This document shows, piece by piece, positions 61,860-64,000 of a stretch of 64,000 bases of DNA. The notes under the pieces are model-generated. The model did no database searches and was not told where the DNA came from. It saw only the letters and a program-made list of their open reading frames with translations. Origin of the DNA: Candidatus Obscuribacter sp. (GTDB lineage: Bacteria; Cyanobacteriota; Vampirovibrionia; Obscuribacterales; Obscuribacteraceae); the NCBI GenBank assembly GCA_016718315.1, contig JADKDV010000004.1:868001-932000 (forward strand). Reading direction: 5' to 3'. A program made the position numbers and the translations under genes. Position 1 is the first letter of the stretch. The number at the start of each line of letters is the position of its first letter.

Positions 61860-64000
61860 ATGACAGTGATAACACAGGCTCAAGAGCAGATGCTCGTCGA
61901 CAAGGCGAACTCGCTGACGCGTCAGGCGCGCCTGGCGGCGGCAGTATTTAGCCAGTACTCGCAAGAGCAAGTGGACCGCATCGTCAAAGCGATGACCACC
62001 TGTGCCATCAACAATGCCGCACTGCTGGCCAAAATGGCCCACGAAGAAACCCGCATGGGTGTCACCGAAGACAAGATTTTAAAAAACCTCGTGGCATCAG
62101 AGTTTTTGTATGCTCAAATCAAAGACGCTAAGACTGTCGGCGTTATAAAAGAGCTGCCTGAGCTCAACATGGTAGAAGTGGCCGAGCCCATCGGTGTCAT
62201 CCTCGGTCTGGCTCCTGTGACCAATCCTACCTCTACTGTCATTTTTAAAAGTATTTGCTGTGCTAAGACACGCAACTCTATTATCTTTAGCTCGCACTTG
62301 ATGGCCGCTGAGTCCTCCAACCTCGCCGCCAAGCTCGTCTACGAAGCTGCGCTAGAAGCTGGCGCACCCAAAGGCTTTATCACCTGGGTGGACAAATCAT
62401 CGAGACTGAGACGCCTTAGCGAAATCATGTTTACCCACCCAGAGGTGGATTTGATTTTTGCCACAGGCGGTACTGCCATGGTCAAAGCCGCTTACAGCTC
62501 AGGCAAACCAGCTCTGGGTGTGGGCGCAGGCAACACTCCTGTCTATGTGCACAAGAGCGCCAATGTGCCCTCAGCTGCAATGGAAATCATCATCTCCAAA
62601 ACTTTTGATAATGGCACAGAGTGCCCCTCCGAGCAGACTCTGATAATAGACAATGAGATTTTGCCAGAAATAATCTCTGAGTTTGAGCGCCTTGGTTGCT
62701 ATATCTGCAACGACCAGGAAGTCGAGCAAATCGCTGATGCCGTCATCGATGCGCGCACAGGCGGCATGAACTACAGACTGGTGGGTCAGCCAGCTAATTT
62801 GATTGCTGAAAAAGCCGGCATCAAAGTCGACCATCACATCAAAATGATCCTCTGTCCTTTGCGCGGCGAGCTGCGCAATCACAGACTGGCAGTCGAAAAA
62901 CTCATGCCAGTATTAGGTTATGTGGGCGTGGACTCAGTCAACGAAGGCATCAACCGCGCTCTCGATATCAATTATGGTGGCGGTACCGGTCACACTGCCG
63001 GTATCTTTTGCGAAGACGATGCCATCATCGAGCGCTTTGCTGATGCTATCAATGCTGGTCGTATCATTGTTAATTCACCATCGAGTATCGGTGGACTGGG
63101 TGGAGTTTATAACCACCTCAACACTACTCTCAGCTTTGGCTGCGGTACTGGCGGTGGCAACATCACCACAGACAATGTGGGCATCAAAAACTTGATCAAT
63201 TACAAGCGTGTGCCCAGACGCAAAAACTATCTAATAACATTTCAGACTACCAAAAACATCTACAGCAACCCAGGCTCCATCGAGCACCTCAAGAGTCTCA
63301 AGTTTAAGAGCGCCTTTGTTATTACATCGAGAGCTGCTGCCAAACGCGGTCACCTCGGTATGCTCAAAGAGGCTCTACCAGCTGGCTGCCACGTCGATGT
63401 CTTTACTGATATCGGAGTCGAGCCAGACTTTAGCACCATCCAAAAAGCTGTCGCCGCCATGCGCCTCAGCCAGCCCGATGCGGTCATCGCTCTGGGCGGA
63501 GGCTCGGTCCTCGATGCCGCCAAAATCATCCGTCTCTTTTACGATTATCCTGAGCTTAAAGTCGAAGAGCTCGCCGTTAACTTCCTTGATTTTCACCACC
63601 GTATGGTGGAATTTCCCAAGACAATGCGCACCCAGCTCGTGGCTATACCCACGACATCTGGCACAGGCTCTGAGGTTACACCGTTTGCCGTGCTCAAAGA
63701 CGGCTATCGCAAAGTCAGCATGATCGATGAGTGCATGATCCCTGATGTAGCAATTATCGATGCGCAATTGACCAAGAGTCTGCCTAAAGAGATTACTTGT
63801 GATACCGCATTTGATGCCCTGACTCACGCTCTAGAGGCGCTCGTATCGACCTTTAGCTCAGACTATACCGATGGTCTGGCACTAGAAGCACTACGCTTGA
63901 TATTTGAGGCATTGCCTGAGACTCTCAAAAATCCCAACAGTATCGTCTATCGCCACAAGTTGCATAATGCCGCCACACTAGCTGGTATGGCTATCGGTAA
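61860..64000 (+). CDS. adhE: Bifunctional acetaldehyde/alcohol dehydrogenase (C-terminus outside window)
   Basis: ATG 61860, open to the right edge; 713 of the usual ~870 residues are present. The N-terminal aldehyde dehydrogenase half has EPIGVILGLAPVTNPTSTVI, IFATGGTAMVKAAYSSGKPA, GVGAGNTPVYV and the catalytic Cys in FDNGTECPSEQT. A linker leads to the iron-type alcohol dehydrogenase: VIALGGGSVLDAAKII, IPTTSGTGSEVTPFAV and DALTHALEALVS with a metal-binding His. AdhE converts acetyl-CoA to ethanol with two NADH, usually as long filaments, and points to fermentative growth. Confidence 0.96.
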   Translation, partial: MTVITQAQEQMLVDKANSLTRQARLAAAVFSQYSQEQVDRIVKAMTTCAINNAALLAKMAHEETRMGVTEDKILKNLVASEFLYAQIKDAKTVGVIKELPELNMVEVAEPIGVILGLAPVTNPTSTVIFKSICCAKTRNSIIFSSHLMAAESSNLAAKLVYEAALEAGAPKGFITWVDKSSRLRRLSEIMFTHPEVDLIFATGGTAMVKAAYSSGKPALGVGAGNTPVYVHKSANVPSAAMEIIISKTFDNGTECPSEQTLIIDNEILPEIISEFERLGCYICNDQEVEQIADAVIDARTGGMNYRLVGQPANLIAEKAGIKVDHHIKMILCPLRGELRNHRLAVEKLMPVLGYVGVDSVNEGINRALDINYGGGTGHTAGIFCEDDAIIERFADAINAGRIIVNSPSSIGGLGGVYNHLNTTLSFGCGTGGGNITTDNVGIKNLINYKRVPRRKNYLITFQTTKNIYSNPGSIEHLKSLKFKSAFVITSRAAAKRGHLGMLKEALPAGCHVDVFTDIGVEPDFSTIQKAVAAMRLSQPDAVIALGGGSVLDAAKIIRLFYDYPELKVEELAVNFLDFHHRMVEFPKTMRTQLVAIPTTSGTGSEVTPFAVLKDGYRKVSMIDECMIPDVAIIDAQLTKSLPKEITCDTAFDALTHALEALVSTFSSDYTDGLALEALRLIFEALPETLKNPNSIVYRHKLHNAATLAGMAIG

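Overview
The window looks like one stretch of chromosome from a free-living, Gram-negative-like bacterium. Moderate GC, frequent TTG and GTG starts, many exported TPR proteins, a DUF4388 (PATAN-type) regulator, a DUF3417-type glucan phosphorylase and the ffh-rpsP-khpA order all fit the non-photosynthetic sister lineage of Cyanobacteria (Vampirovibrionia/Melainabacteria, Obscuribacterales-like). This placement is inferred from gene content only; no rRNA or marker tree was available. I see no phage, insertion sequence, CRISPR array or integrase.

Layout. 1-8.4 kb: a lipid kinase cut by the left edge, an exported SRPBCC protein, a DUF4253 protein, tRNA-Ser(CGA), an atypical OmpR-type regulator, then a lipoprotein and two consecutive polytopic GT-C-like membrane proteins ending at a strong terminator. 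8.7-15.7 kb: a CPA1 Na+/H+ antiporter facing a leftward block of yebC, rlpA, gltX and cysS. 16-21.8 kb: an exported TPR protein and the cell-wall/division run murD-ftsW-murG. 22-27.8 kb: a membrane-anchored protein, a very acidic tandem-repeat protein, a degenerate NlpC/P60-like protein, and gcvT-X-gcvH of the glycine cleavage system. 28-33.5 kb: a HEAT-repeat protein, an acyl-CoA dehydrogenase, a protein with two retropepsin-like aspartic protease domains, and a WaaE-like glycosyltransferase. 33.6-37.5 kb: a leftward translation/secretion operon (HD phosphohydrolase, ffh, rpsP, khpA, a small protein). 37.5-50.8 kb: membrane and TPR proteins, glycogen phosphorylase, a toxin-like protein with a lethal-factor-type metallopeptidase end, a glycosidase-like secreted protein, an MBL-fold protein and a DUF4388/degenerate GGDEF protein. 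51-64 kb: dnaK, exported repeat proteins, a cyclophilin, nagB, a matrixin-like protease, an alpha/beta hydrolase, a GNAT enzyme, a 980-residue TPR protein and adhE cut by the right edge.

The genes combine envelope building (murD, ftsW, murG, rlpA, glycosyltransferases), storage-glucan and amino-sugar use, fermentation (adhE), one-carbon metabolism and a large exported TPR/protease repertoire.

Sequence quality matters here. Three genes (ftsW, the exported repeat protein at 53.1 kb, the cyclophilin at 54.4 kb) are each split by what reads as one missing base in a short homopolymer, and gltX lacks its HIGH-motif N-terminus beside a small direct repeat. The homopolymer pattern suggests consensus errors more than true gene decay. 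The features most worth follow-up as biology are the two-DTG aspartic protease, the lethal-factor-like protein, the acidic 60-bp repeat protein, and several degenerate signalling or enzyme domains.
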